Assembly: GCA_038234815.1 (NCBI GenBank) | Contig: JBBQSU010000167.1 | Coordinates: 1-7,200 of the forward strand | Direction of reading: 5' to 3' | DNA: 7,200 nucleotides | DNA from: JBBQSU01 sp038234815 | Lineage (GTDB): Bacteria > Planctomycetota > Phycisphaerae > Tepidisphaerales > Tepidisphaeraceae | Shown: positions 1 to 6,714 of the stretch, in pieces | How positions within the stretch are numbered: the stretch's first letter is position 1 | Layout: each line of letters begins with the position of its first letter | Position numbers and translations under genes: made by a program | Notes under the pieces: generated by a model | What the model saw: only the letters and a program-made list of their open reading frames with translations | What the model was told of the DNA's origin: nothing | Database searches by the model: none

Positions 1-7
1 GCTGGGG

Positions 8-742
8 GTGTTCAGGCCGATCCGGGCACCAGCGCGTCGGCGTTGGAGCCAAGTCGAATCGCCGTTTCTCCTGCTGATGGTGCTGGCGCTGGGCCTGGGC
101 ATTTCGACAGTGATTGTGGGGATGATCGGCAAGGCGATGCACTGGGGGAAATCGGAGCGGATGGTGCTGGGCGGGGCGTTGTTCTATCTGACGGGGTTCA
201 TCAGCTTGGCGGGGTTGAACGCGGCTTTACGGCCCGAAGGAACGCGCCGGCTGGGGCTGGATGCGTCGCACCTCGCGCCGGCCGTGCCGTGGAGTTTGCT
301 GGCGATATGTGTCACGCTTCCGGTCATCTATGCCGTCGGTTTTTTTGTCACGCTGGCGATCAACGCGCTGGGCTGGCCGCAGCCCGATCCCCATCAAATT
401 CTGAAGGAGTTGCTGCAAGGCAACAGTGTCTGGCGGGCGCGGCTGCTGGTGTTGATGGCGGTGGGGCTGGCCCCGCTGTTTGAAGAGACGCTTTTTCGAG
501 GGCTGTTACAGACGTTCATCAGTCGAATGACGGGCCGGCCGTGGGCAGCGATATTGCTGACGGCAGTTGCGTTCGCCAGCGTGCACGGGGTGCTGGCATT
601 CGTCCTGCCGCTGATGGTGCTGGCCATTGCCCTGGGTTGGCTTTATGAACGGACCGGCAATCTTTGGGCGACGATCCTGGTGCACGGACTGTTCAACAGT
701 TTTCAGGTGCTGGTGTTTCTGAAGATGCAAGGGCACGGATAA
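8..742 (+). CDS. CPBP family intramembrane glutamic endopeptidase (CAAX/Abi type)
   Basis: This is a multi-pass membrane protein of 244 aa as read here. It carries the three CPBP motifs: EE at residues 159-160 with R164 (EExxxR), F189-H193 (FxxxH) and H226-N230 (HxxxN). Hydrophobic stretches lie at about 20-40, 54-72, 92-120, 144-158, 180-212 and 222-238. CPBP enzymes cleave peptides within the membrane. Members include eukaryotic Rce1, which processes CAAX prenyl proteins, and bacterial proteins linked to bacteriocin self-immunity. The substrate here cannot be predicted. The start is uncertain: residue 1 is a GTG, the frame stays open to the window edge, and no ribosome binding site can be examined, so the gene may begin upstream. 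The basic N-terminus before the first helix is compatible with this start. A lipoprotein gene follows after 44 nt on the same strand. Confidence 0.9.
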   Translation: MFRPIRAPARRRWSQVESPFLLLMVLALGLGISTVIVGMIGKAMHWGKSERMVLGGALFYLTGFISLAGLNAALRPEGTRRLGLDASHLAPAVPWSLLAICVTLPVIYAVGFFVTLAINALGWPQPDPHQILKELLQGNSVWRARLLVLMAVGLAPLFEETLFRGLLQTFISRMTGRPWAAILLTAVAFASVHGVLAFVLPLMVLAIALGWLYERTGNLWATILVHGLFNSFQVLVFLKMQGHG

Positions 743-771
743 AAACGTACAATGCGCGCCTTGGACCACAC

Positions 772-776
772 GGAGG
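772..776 (+). promoter_or_regulatory. Shine-Dalgarno site for the SPOR lipoprotein gene
   Basis: GGAGG lies 10 nt upstream of the ATG at 787. It is the clearest ribosome binding site in the window. It fixes the lipoprotein start at 787, although the same frame is open further upstream into the preceding gene. Translation from 787 gives an immediate lipoprotein signal peptide, which supports the choice. Confidence 0.75.
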
Positions 777-786
777 TAATAGCGCG

Positions 787-1833
787 ATGCGACGATCGTT
801 AAGTTGGATATTGGTTTCAATGCTGCTGGCGGGTTGTGGATCGGCCGGTGGACCGGCGTCGAAACAGGCGTATCAATCGGCTTCCGGCGGCGCGACCGCC
901 GAACCGCCACTGCCCATCCCGCCCAGGGACGCGCTCTGGACGATCTACTGCATGTCGATCGCTTCGCCGGATCATGTCAACGTCGCCCGAAGGATGCGCT
1001 CCACGCTGGCGGGCAGCACCACCATGAAGGACTGGTACGTTGTTCATACCGATGACCAGAGCGTCCTTTATTACGGGTACTATCGAACGATTAACGATCC
1101 CAAAGACCGGGCCGAGACCGAGCGGGCGCAGAAGGATCGAGCCACGCTTGACGCGCTGAAGGATTCACGGGGCGCGCGGCCGTTTGATAAAGCCGTGTTT
1201 GTCGAGATCGACCAAGCCGATCCGACCGCGCCTTCGGAGTGGGATTTGACCAACGCCAAGGGGTATTACACACTGCAAATCGCGGCATTCAAGGACAACG
1301 TCAAGCGCAAAGAGGCGGCCGTGCAGGCGGTGCGTGATTTCAGGGATAAGGGAATTGAGGCGTATTTTTATCACGGCCCGTCGGCCAGCATCGTCAGCAT
1401 CGGCACCTGGCCCATCGAAGCCATCCGCACGGACGGCAACGAGGTGCGGGCCAACGACCCCAACGAGGAAGTGCTGGTGGCGCCGAACATGAGCGAAAAG
1501 CAGATTCAGGAACTGGAGAAGCGGACGAAGCGGACGGTCCGGCGGAATAAATCGGAGCCGCTCGATCCGACACTCCTCGCCATGATGCGGCAATATCCAG
1601 AGCTGTCGGTGAACTATGAGGTAAAACACACGCGCAAGGTGAACCCGGAAACGGGCAAGGTGATTGAGGATTACGACCATTCGTTCGTGGTGAAAATTCC
1701 TCGCAGGGCGGGCGGGCAGACCGGAATTTTGAACGCCGGACGAGAGGGCACTTCGGCCGGGCCTTCGCTGCTGGCGCCGACGCGCTCGAACGATCCGCGC
1801 AACACGGGCCGACTGCGGTCTTTCGGGGACTGA
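787..1833 (+). CDS. SPOR-domain lipoprotein
   Basis: This is a 348-aa exported lipoprotein. A short basic N-terminus and hydrophobic core end in a lipobox, LLAGC, with the acylated cysteine at residue 17. A low-complexity linker (about 18-48) follows. Residues 160-208 match a SPOR domain in pattern: aromatic-T-L-Q-I-A-A-F, an amphipathic helix, then a FYH...S...G strand near 194-206. SPOR domains bind denuded septal peptidoglycan, so a cell-wall or division-site role is likely but inferred. Residues 50-100 follow a similar strand-helix-strand pattern (WTIY near 51, helix 64-74, YVVH near 84, S...YGYY near 92-99) and may be a diverged second SPOR-like module. The C-terminal third (about 225-348) is charged and unrecognised. 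The start was chosen from the GGAGG site and signal peptide. The next gene begins 3 nt after the stop. Confidence 0.85.
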   Translation: MRRSLSWILVSMLLAGCGSAGGPASKQAYQSASGGATAEPPLPIPPRDALWTIYCMSIASPDHVNVARRMRSTLAGSTTMKDWYVVHTDDQSVLYYGYYRTINDPKDRAETERAQKDRATLDALKDSRGARPFDKAVFVEIDQADPTAPSEWDLTNAKGYYTLQIAAFKDNVKRKEAAVQAVRDFRDKGIEAYFYHGPSASIVSIGTWPIEAIRTDGNEVRANDPNEEVLVAPNMSEKQIQELEKRTKRTVRRNKSEPLDPTLLAMMRQYPELSVNYEVKHTRKVNPETGKVIEDYDHSFVVKIPRRAGGQTGILNAGREGTSAGPSLLAPTRSNDPRNTGRLRSFGD

Positions 1834-1836
1834 ACT

Positions 1837-2454
1837 GTGAAACTGCTGATTGCCACGGCCAACCCGGGGAAGGTGCGCGAGTTTCGAGAGATTCTCGGTG
1901 ACGATCGCTTTGAATGGGACGATTTAAACGCGCATACCTATCAGCCGGTGGAGGAGACGGGAAGCACCTTTCGGGCCAATGCGTGCCTGAAGGCTTCGGG
2001 GTATGCAACGCAGTGTGCTTCGTGGGCGCTGGCGGATGATTCAGGGCTGGAGGTCGATGCGCTGGCCGGTTCGCCGGGCGTGCACAGCGCCCGGTGGGCG
2101 GAGATGCACGGCCGGGGGAAGGGCGACGCAGACAACAACCGCCTGCTCCTGGAGCAGCTTTCGACCGTTGCCGAGGAGAAGCGGACCGCCCGGTTTGTCT
2201 GCGTGCTGGCTTTGTCGGATCCGTCCGGTCGTATCGTATTGACCGTGCGTGATACGGTGGAAGGCCGATTATTGCCAGCCCCGAGGGGCAGTAATGGCTT
2301 TGGTTATGACCCGCTGTTCTATTTCGATGAATTAGGTTGCACGACTGCGGAGCTGCCGCCGGAGAAAAAGCACCAAGTCAGCCACCGTGGCAAGGCCCTG
2401 AGGCGGATGCAGGAAATGATGTACTTCGTTTACGCCGAGGGTCAACGCGTCTAA
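1837..2454 (+). CDS. rdgB: XTP/dITP diphosphatase (RdgB/HAM1 family)
   Basis: This cytosolic enzyme hydrolyses non-canonical purine nucleoside triphosphates (dITP/ITP, XTP) to the monophosphate and pyrophosphate, keeping deaminated bases out of DNA and RNA. At 205 aa it has the normal family length. Family signatures appear in order: TANPGK at 7-12, EETGSTFxxNAxxKA at 39-53, ADDSGLEVDAL at 66-76 with the general-base aspartate at 67/68, GSPGVHSARWA at 78-88, PRGSNGFGYDPLF at 149-161 and SHRGKA at 182-187. All expected substrate- and metal-binding segments look intact. The start is a GTG 3 nt after the lipoprotein stop, with a weak GGGGA 7 nt before it. Such tight spacing suggests translational coupling. 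The universal stress protein gene follows 10 nt downstream. Confidence 0.97.
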   Translation: MKLLIATANPGKVREFREILGDDRFEWDDLNAHTYQPVEETGSTFRANACLKASGYATQCASWALADDSGLEVDALAGSPGVHSARWAEMHGRGKGDADNNRLLLEQLSTVAEEKRTARFVCVLALSDPSGRIVLTVRDTVEGRLLPAPRGSNGFGYDPLFYFDELGCTTAELPPEKKHQVSHRGKALRRMQEMMYFVYAEGQRV

Positions 2455-2464
2455 GCTATTGCCT

Positions 2465-2881
2465 ATGAGCCGAATTCTGATCGCAGTCTCGAGTCCATGG
2501 GCAGCGCAGAAATGCCTGGATTGCGTCGCCGATCTGGCCAAACGCCTGCAGGCCGAGGTGCTGGTGGTGCATGTCTCGCGGCCCAGTGCCGGGCAAATGC
2601 GCGAACAGGAGCAAGCCGACGGCGAGGCGGCCATCAGCCTGTTGAGAGAACGGCTGCAAGAGCGAGAAGTGGCGGTGCAGACCTTGTTGATGTTCAGCGA
2701 CGACATCGCGCGGGCGGTGCTTAATATCGCCGTCGAACGGGAGGTCACGCTGATTCTTCTGGGGCTGACCGGAAAAAATGTTTTCGCAAGATTGTTGGCG
2801 GGGAACGTTCCTGTGGAATTGATTCGCAACACGCGCATCCCGGTGATGCTGCTTCCCCCGGACTGGACGGGGACGATCTGA
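2465..2881 (+). CDS. Universal stress protein (UspA family)
   Basis: This is a single USP domain of 138 aa. It opens with the beta strand RILIAVSS, has a second strand EVLVVHV at 31-37, a charged helix at about 45-70 that could form a coiled coil, then LILLG at 96-100. The ATP-loop motif G-2x-G-9x-G-(S/T) is nearly complete: G100, G103 and G113 are correctly spaced, but the following residue is N114 instead of Ser/Thr. The chain ends with the typical IPVMLLP strand. USPs are small cytosolic proteins, often dimeric, that bind ATP or act as signalling scaffolds during stress; no partner can be named. The start is placed at the ATG. A TTG two codons upstream (2459) is possible, and neither has a clear Shine-Dalgarno sequence. 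The gene lies between rdgB and a TraB-family gene in the same apparent operon. Confidence 0.88.
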   Translation: MSRILIAVSSPWAAQKCLDCVADLAKRLQAEVLVVHVSRPSAGQMREQEQADGEAAISLLRERLQEREVAVQTLLMFSDDIARAVLNIAVEREVTLILLGLTGKNVFARLLAGNVPVELIRNTRIPVMLLPPDWTGTI

Positions 2882-2906
2882 CCCTTTTTCGCCTCGCCGC
2901 TGATTC

Positions 2907-3869
2907 ATGCGATTAATCCTCAGCATCTTCCTGCTCGTCAACTTGGTGTTCATCCCAGTCGCGCCAGCCGGCGCGGCGGCCCCACACGTTACCACCGCTT
3001 CCGCGGCCACGCTGCCCACCCCCGCGCCGGTTACGCAGTTTGCCCGCTTCGTTCAGAATGCCGACGGCTCGGCGCGCTTGGAGCTTGCCGATGTCACGTA
3101 TCGCAATGTTGACGACGTGGTGGTTCATCTCGTCGGCGCTGTGCATATTGCCGACGAGGCCTTTTATGCTTCACTGAATGAGAGTTTTCGGCAATACGAC
3201 GCACTGCTGTATGAAATGGTCAAGCCCGCGGGGATGGCGATGAACAAACCGCAGAAGGGCAGGCCATCGCATCACTGGGTCGGCTCTTTGCAGCAACTAA
3301 TGACCCGGAAACTAGGCCTGAGCTATCAACCAGACGTGATCGACTATACGGCAGGCAATTTCGTTCATGCCGACATGGACTGGGAAACCTTCGAGGCCCG
3401 CCAGACCAAGCGCGGCGAATCGCTTTTCGGCCTGATGCTTCAGGCAACGCTCCAGGAAATGTCCGGCAACAGCGCCGGTGAAGCCGCGTCCACTTTCGGC
3501 ATCATGGACTTGCTTCATGCCCTGCAAAGTTCCGACAGCGCCCGCGATCTCAAGGCATTGCTTGGCCCGGAAATGGCCAAGGCCGAAAGCCTGCTCGATC
3601 GCATCGATAGTCAAAACGGCACCGTGTTGATCTCGGAGCGTAATGCCGTCGCGATTGAAGTGTTAAAGCAGCGCATCGCCGCCGGGGATAAGCTCGTCGG
3701 TATTTTTTACGGCGAAGCACATCTGAAGAAACTCGAACAGGCGCTTGTCAACGATATGGCCTTTCGGCGCGTGGATACCGTCTGGCGGACCGCGTGGGAT
3801 ATCCCCAAGGCTGTAAAGTCCACAACGCAGCGATCGCCCGCTTCCCAACCAGCCCCGGCGATGCCGTAG
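2907..3869 (+). CDS. Secreted TraB/GumN (PrgY/Tiki-like) family predicted metalloprotease
   Basis: This is a 320-aa protein with an N-terminal signal peptide: basic start, hydrophobic core 3-18, and APAGAAA before a probable cleavage site near residue 25. The mature part carries the hallmarks of the TraB/GumN/PrgY superfamily. These are a first GxxH motif, GAVH at 77-80 after a hydrophobic strand; a conserved glutamate in LLYEM (E103); an SERNAVA segment at 243-249 resembling the family's E-R-N box; and a second GxxH motif, GEAH at 269-272, after GIFY. Family members include enterococcal PrgY/TraB, which restrain sex-pheromone activity, and animal Tiki proteases that clip Wnt; most bacterial members are uncharacterised. 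The protein is probably a periplasmic or surface metal-dependent peptidase or hydrolase. The C-terminal tail (about 303-320) is Pro/Ala/Ser-rich. No Shine-Dalgarno is evident. It is the last gene of the left block. Confidence 0.82.
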   Translation: MRLILSIFLLVNLVFIPVAPAGAAAPHVTTASAATLPTPAPVTQFARFVQNADGSARLELADVTYRNVDDVVVHLVGAVHIADEAFYASLNESFRQYDALLYEMVKPAGMAMNKPQKGRPSHHWVGSLQQLMTRKLGLSYQPDVIDYTAGNFVHADMDWETFEARQTKRGESLFGLMLQATLQEMSGNSAGEAASTFGIMDLLHALQSSDSARDLKALLGPEMAKAESLLDRIDSQNGTVLISERNAVAIEVLKQRIAAGDKLVGIFYGEAHLKKLEQALVNDMAFRRVDTVWRTAWDIPKAVKSTTQRSPASQPAPAMP

Positions 3870-3887
3870 TCCTCGTCTTCCGGCGGT

Positions 3888-5273
3888 TCATCCAAAAAGT
3901 TGATCGAGCATCATCTGGCAAATGCTGGTCGGATCGAGGTTTGAACCATTGGCCGCCCGCAGGTGTGGACTGATGAGGATCGGCGCGTCATCCGTACTGG
4001 CCGGCGCCAGACCGTGCGAGCCTTTCACTTGCTCAGCATTCGACGGAATAACGTCCATCAGATATCGAAAACCCATCTTTTTCTTCAGCAGTTTCCCCGC
4101 GATTTTCAGCTTGGGAAATCGCAAAGCCGGATCGAGAAACAGCTCCGCAGGGTCGTATCCGGGCTTGCGGTGAATATCTACCGTGTTGGCAAAATCCGGC
4201 CGCCGCGATTCCTCCAGCCAGTAATAATAAGTGAACCACGCATCGGCATCGGCCAGCGCAATCAGCTCACCACTTCGCGCGTGATCCAGCTGAGCCTCTC
4301 GCTTCTCCTCGTCCCCAAGCACGCGCTTCACGCCCGGTGTGCTTGCAATGATCTCGCGCACGTGCGGAATCTGTGCCGCATCCTTCACATACACATGCGC
4401 CACCTGATGATCGGCGACCGCGAACGCGCCGCTTGCCCCGGCGTCCAGCAACTCGCGGCCTAGTTCTTCACGCACGCGCAGCAGTCCGGCTTGCCGCAGC
4501 ACGCGATTAAGATGCACCGGCCGGCTTACCGGCACGATGCCATACTCCGATAGAACGATGACGCGCGCCCCGCGGGCGTCGTAATGATCCAGCAGCCTGC
4601 CCACGGTTGCGTCTATCTCCGCAAGATCCCGGGCAACGCTGCTCGGCTCCGGCCCGTGCCGCTGCAATCCATAGTCTAAATGCGGCAGATAGATCAGCGT
4701 GAGCGTCGGGTCAAATTGTCGATCGACATGCAGCGCGCTGTCCGCGATCCAATCGCTCGACCGGATGGACGTTGCCGGTCCCCAAAATTGGAATAGCGGA
4801 AATTGTCCCAGTTCGGTTTGAAGCGCGCCGCGCAGCTCGGGCGGCTGGGTATAGATGTCCGGCAGTTTTCGTCCGTCGGCGGGGTACATAGGCCGCGGGG
4901 TGACGGAAATATCCGCCGTCGAATACATGTTGAACCACCAGAATAGGTTGGCGCAGGTGAATCGCCCGTCACGGGCTTTGGCCAGTTCCCACACCGGCGG
5001 TCGCTGCACCAGCTTGTTGGATTGTCGCCAGAATTTGATCTCGCAGTCGTCTCGAAAATACCACCCATTGCCGACGATGCCATGGTGGCTTGGCCATGAT
5101 CCGGTCAAATACGTCGCCTGCACGCTGCATGTCACCGCGGGCAGCACCGGGCCGATGGTGTGCAATCCGTGGGCGTCTCGAAGCGCCCGCAGCCGCGGGG
5201 TGTACGCGCCAATCAACCGGTCGGTCAGCCCCACCACGTTCAACACCACCACCTTGTTCAAGACGCGCTCCAT
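3888..5273 (-). CDS. Alkaline phosphatase superfamily protein, nucleotide pyrophosphatase (EboF-like) type
   Basis: This 461-aa protein looks cytosolic, with no signal peptide. It has the alkaline-phosphatase/type I phosphodiesterase fold signatures: an N-terminal hydrophobic strand ending VVGL (13-16), a nucleophile segment PAVTCSVQATYLTG (45-58) with T48 as candidate nucleophile, then GIVGNGWYFRD (65-75), PHLDYGLQRHGP (197-208), VIVLSEYGI (238-246), VDIHRKPGYDP (366-375) and KGSHGL (417-422). From memory, close relatives are annotated 'alkaline phosphatase family' or 'nucleotide pyrophosphatase', and some sit in ebo clusters as EboF, which act in export or processing of secondary metabolites. 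No other ebo gene is present here. Several residues that ligate zinc in classical nucleotide pyrophosphatases appear replaced, so the reaction is uncertain. The ATG at 5273 has no strong Shine-Dalgarno. The gene is divergent from comB and convergent with the TraB gene, so it is probably monocistronic. Confidence 0.85.
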   Translation of the reverse strand: MERVLNKVVVLNVVGLTDRLIGAYTPRLRALRDAHGLHTIGPVLPAVTCSVQATYLTGSWPSHHGIVGNGWYFRDDCEIKFWRQSNKLVQRPPVWELAKARDGRFTCANLFWWFNMYSTADISVTPRPMYPADGRKLPDIYTQPPELRGALQTELGQFPLFQFWGPATSIRSSDWIADSALHVDRQFDPTLTLIYLPHLDYGLQRHGPEPSSVARDLAEIDATVGRLLDHYDARGARVIVLSEYGIVPVSRPVHLNRVLRQAGLLRVREELGRELLDAGASGAFAVADHQVAHVYVKDAAQIPHVREIIASTPGVKRVLGDEEKREAQLDHARSGELIALADADAWFTYYYWLEESRRPDFANTVDIHRKPGYDPAELFLDPALRFPKLKIAGKLLKKKMGFRYLMDVIPSNAEQVKGSHGLAPASTDDAPILISPHLRAANGSNLDPTSICQMMLDQLFG

Positions 5274-5329
5274 GTATATTGTCCGCTTGGCGTTGCCTTA
5301 TCGAACGTTTGTATTCTGCGGTGATTGAT
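5274..5329. promoter_or_regulatory. Divergent intergenic region between the phosphatase-fold gene and comB
   Basis: These 56 bp separate two divergently transcribed genes, so promoters for both probably lie here or inside the gene starts. The stretch is more A/T-rich than its surroundings. For the + strand, TTGGCG at 5287-5292 and TATTCT at 5312-5317 form a poor -35/-10 pair with a 19-nt spacer. For the - strand, a GACAATATAC stretch directly before the ATG is the only A/T-rich candidate. I see no operator-like palindrome. The assignment rests on gene layout more than on motif quality. Confidence 0.35.
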
Positions 5330-6112
5330 ATGAAAGTGGAAGCGGTCCTTCTTCCGGCGCTATTAAAGCCAGAACACCTACGCGGTCGTTGCGTGGTCGT
5401 GTTTGATGTCCTTCGAGCCACGACGAGCATGACTGCGGCGCTGTCTGCCGGCGTGGCCGACATCGCCGTTTTCCCTTCCCCCGACGCCGCCCGTGCCGCC
5501 CGGCCTAATGCCCCCCAGTCGCTGCTTTGCGGCGAAGTGGATTGCCTCAGGCCCGCCGATTTTGACCTCGGCAACAGTCCGGGTGATTTTTCACCCCGGC
5601 ACGCCGGCCGCAGCCTGCTGATGGCCACCACCAACGGCACTGCGGCCATTCTCGCCGCCATGCCCGCCCGGCAGGTGCTGGTGGGTGCGCTGATCAATGC
5701 AGCCGCTATCGCCCGGGCGCTGGCGCAGATCAACCTCGACGTAACTCTGCTCTGCGCCGGCACACGCGGGGAGATTGCCACGGAAGACATCTTCGGCGCT
5801 GGCGCGGTTCTCTCGGCGTTGTTCGACATCGCCCATCCGATCTTTCATGGCGACAGCGCCAAGCTGGCCCTGGACCTGTTTGATCGTCACCGCCAGGCCG
5901 CACTTCCGCTTCTGCTGGATTCCACCGGCGGGCGGAACGTAACCGCCGCCGGCCTCACCGCCGACGTTCACTTTGCCGCCCGCCTCAGCGCGATGGATGT
6001 CGTCGGGGCCGTATCGTCTGCCTCGCCCGGCAATGCCCCAGTGATTATCCGATGGACAGACCTTGCCCAAACCCTCATAATTCAAGGCTCGAATAAGAAG
6101 GCATCGCCATGA
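5330..6112 (+). CDS. comB: 2-phosphosulfolactate phosphatase (ComB family)
   Basis: The protein is 260 aa, within the usual length of this Mg2+-dependent cytosolic phosphatase, which converts (R)-2-phospho-3-sulfolactate to 3-sulfolactate, the second step of coenzyme M synthesis in methanogens. Many non-methanogenic bacteria also encode it, where it is tied to sulfolactate formation or is of unknown use. Recognisable blocks are VVVFDVLRATTSMTAAL (22-38), CGEVDCLRPADFDLGNSP (67-84), TTNGTAA (100-106), CAGTRGEIATEDIFGAGA (142-159) and a C-terminal AARLSAMDVVGAV segment (216-228). The start is placed at the ATG. An in-frame GTG at 5321 is an alternative, and the frame is open further upstream but would run antisense into the divergent gene. 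No clear Shine-Dalgarno is seen. comA, which supplies the substrate, is not in the window. The stop overlaps the nuoI start. Confidence 0.92.
   Translation: MKVEAVLLPALLKPEHLRGRCVVVFDVLRATTSMTAALSAGVADIAVFPSPDAARAARPNAPQSLLCGEVDCLRPADFDLGNSPGDFSPRHAGRSLLMATTNGTAAILAAMPARQVLVGALINAAAIARALAQINLDVTLLCAGTRGEIATEDIFGAGAVLSALFDIAHPIFHGDSAKLALDLFDRHRQAALPLLLDSTGGRNVTAAGLTADVHFAARLSAMDVVGAVSSASPGNAPVIIRWTDLAQTLIIQGSNKKASP
6095..6101 (+). promoter_or_regulatory. Ribosome binding site for nuoI inside the comB 3' end
   Basis: AAGAAGG lies 7 nt upstream of the ATG at 6109 and is read within the last codons of comB. Together with the ATGA overlap it supports translational coupling of nuoI to comB and fixes the nuoI start. 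Confidence 0.55.
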
Positions 6113-6687
6113 CCAGCAATACCGTCCGCGGATATTTCCAGAACATCTACGACAACGTCAAGTCGATCTCCATCGGCATGCGCATCACGCTGAAATACTG
6201 CTTTCAGCGGACGGTGACTGTGCAATATCCCGAAACGCGCCTCAGCTTCGCCCCACGATATCGTGGGATTCACGAGTTTGAATCCGACAAGTGCATCGCC
6301 TGCGATCTGTGCGCCAAGGCCTGCCCGGTTGATTGCATTTATATTGATAAAAGCGCCCCCCGAAAGATCGATAAAAAGACCGGCAAGGCCGTGGGCGGCG
6401 AACTACTGCGCTACGCCATCGACTACAGCAAATGCCTTTTCTGCGCCCTCTGCACCGAACCCTGCCCCACGCAGTGCATCCACATGGGCAAGCTGCACGA
6501 TCTAAGCAGCTATTCCAGAGAAGACGTGGTGGTGGAATTTCAGGAACTGGACAAAAAAGGGCTGCGCACGCCCATCCCGCTATGGATGGAACGCAATGCC
6601 GGAAAAATTCCCTGGGTCAAAGAAGAATACGATCGCGTGAAAAGCGGCCAAATCGCCACCATCGCCGCCGACATCCCACCGATGTAG
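6109..6687 (+). CDS. nuoI: NADH-quinone oxidoreductase subunit I (complex I 2x[4Fe-4S] subunit)
   Basis: This 192-aa protein carries two [4Fe-4S] cluster motifs of the CxxCxxCxxxCP type: C62-C65-C68-C72 (with C76) and C109-C112-C115-C119 (with C123). NuoI is the ferredoxin-like subunit on the peripheral arm of respiratory complex I. It holds clusters N6a and N6b and passes electrons from NuoG toward NuoB and the quinone site. The N-terminal amphipathic segment (about 6-36), the YPE block at 40-42 and the PRYRG segment at 49-53 before the first cluster are typical of NuoI and help separate it from free ferredoxins. The insertion between cluster motifs (about 77-105) and the C-terminal extension fit the family. 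It overlaps comB by 4 nt. No other nuo gene is visible on either side, unlike the usual nuoH-I-J order, so it appears displaced. A hydrogenase or Fpo-type homologue is the main alternative. Confidence 0.93.
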   Translation: MTSNTVRGYFQNIYDNVKSISIGMRITLKYCFQRTVTVQYPETRLSFAPRYRGIHEFESDKCIACDLCAKACPVDCIYIDKSAPRKIDKKTGKAVGGELLRYAIDYSKCLFCALCTEPCPTQCIHMGKLHDLSSYSREDVVVEFQELDKKGLRTPIPLWMERNAGKIPWVKEEYDRVKSGQIATIAADIPPM

Positions 6688-6714
6688 GCCAATCGTTTGG
6701 CTCCGGTACGTAAT

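Noticed and set aside
748..753. TACAAT as a -10 box before the lipoprotein gene
   Set aside because: The hexamer is a good -10 match, but no acceptable -35 is found 16-18 nt upstream, so a separate promoter there is unsupported.
664..786. Upstream extension of the lipoprotein gene in the same frame
   Set aside because: It would overlap the CPBP gene, lacks a ribosome binding site, and would place the lipoprotein signal peptide 41 residues into the protein. The ATG at 787 has GGAGG in front.
1165..2008. Minus-strand frames of 171 and 204 aa opposite the lipoprotein and rdgB
   Set aside because: Both lie antisense to strong coding sequence, have Arg/Pro/Ser-rich translations and show no recognisable motif.
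3963..4463. 166-aa open frame on the plus strand
   Set aside because: It is antisense to the well-supported phosphatase-fold gene and shows no family features.
5090..5329. Upstream extension of comB
   Set aside because: The extra 80 residues run antisense to the start of the divergent phosphatase-fold gene and are low-complexity; the ComB family begins at about the ATG at 5330.
4969..5829. 286-aa open frame on the minus strand
   Set aside because: It is antisense to comB and overlaps the start of the phosphatase-fold gene in another frame; its Ser/Arg/Ala-rich composition is typical of a GC-rich shadow frame.
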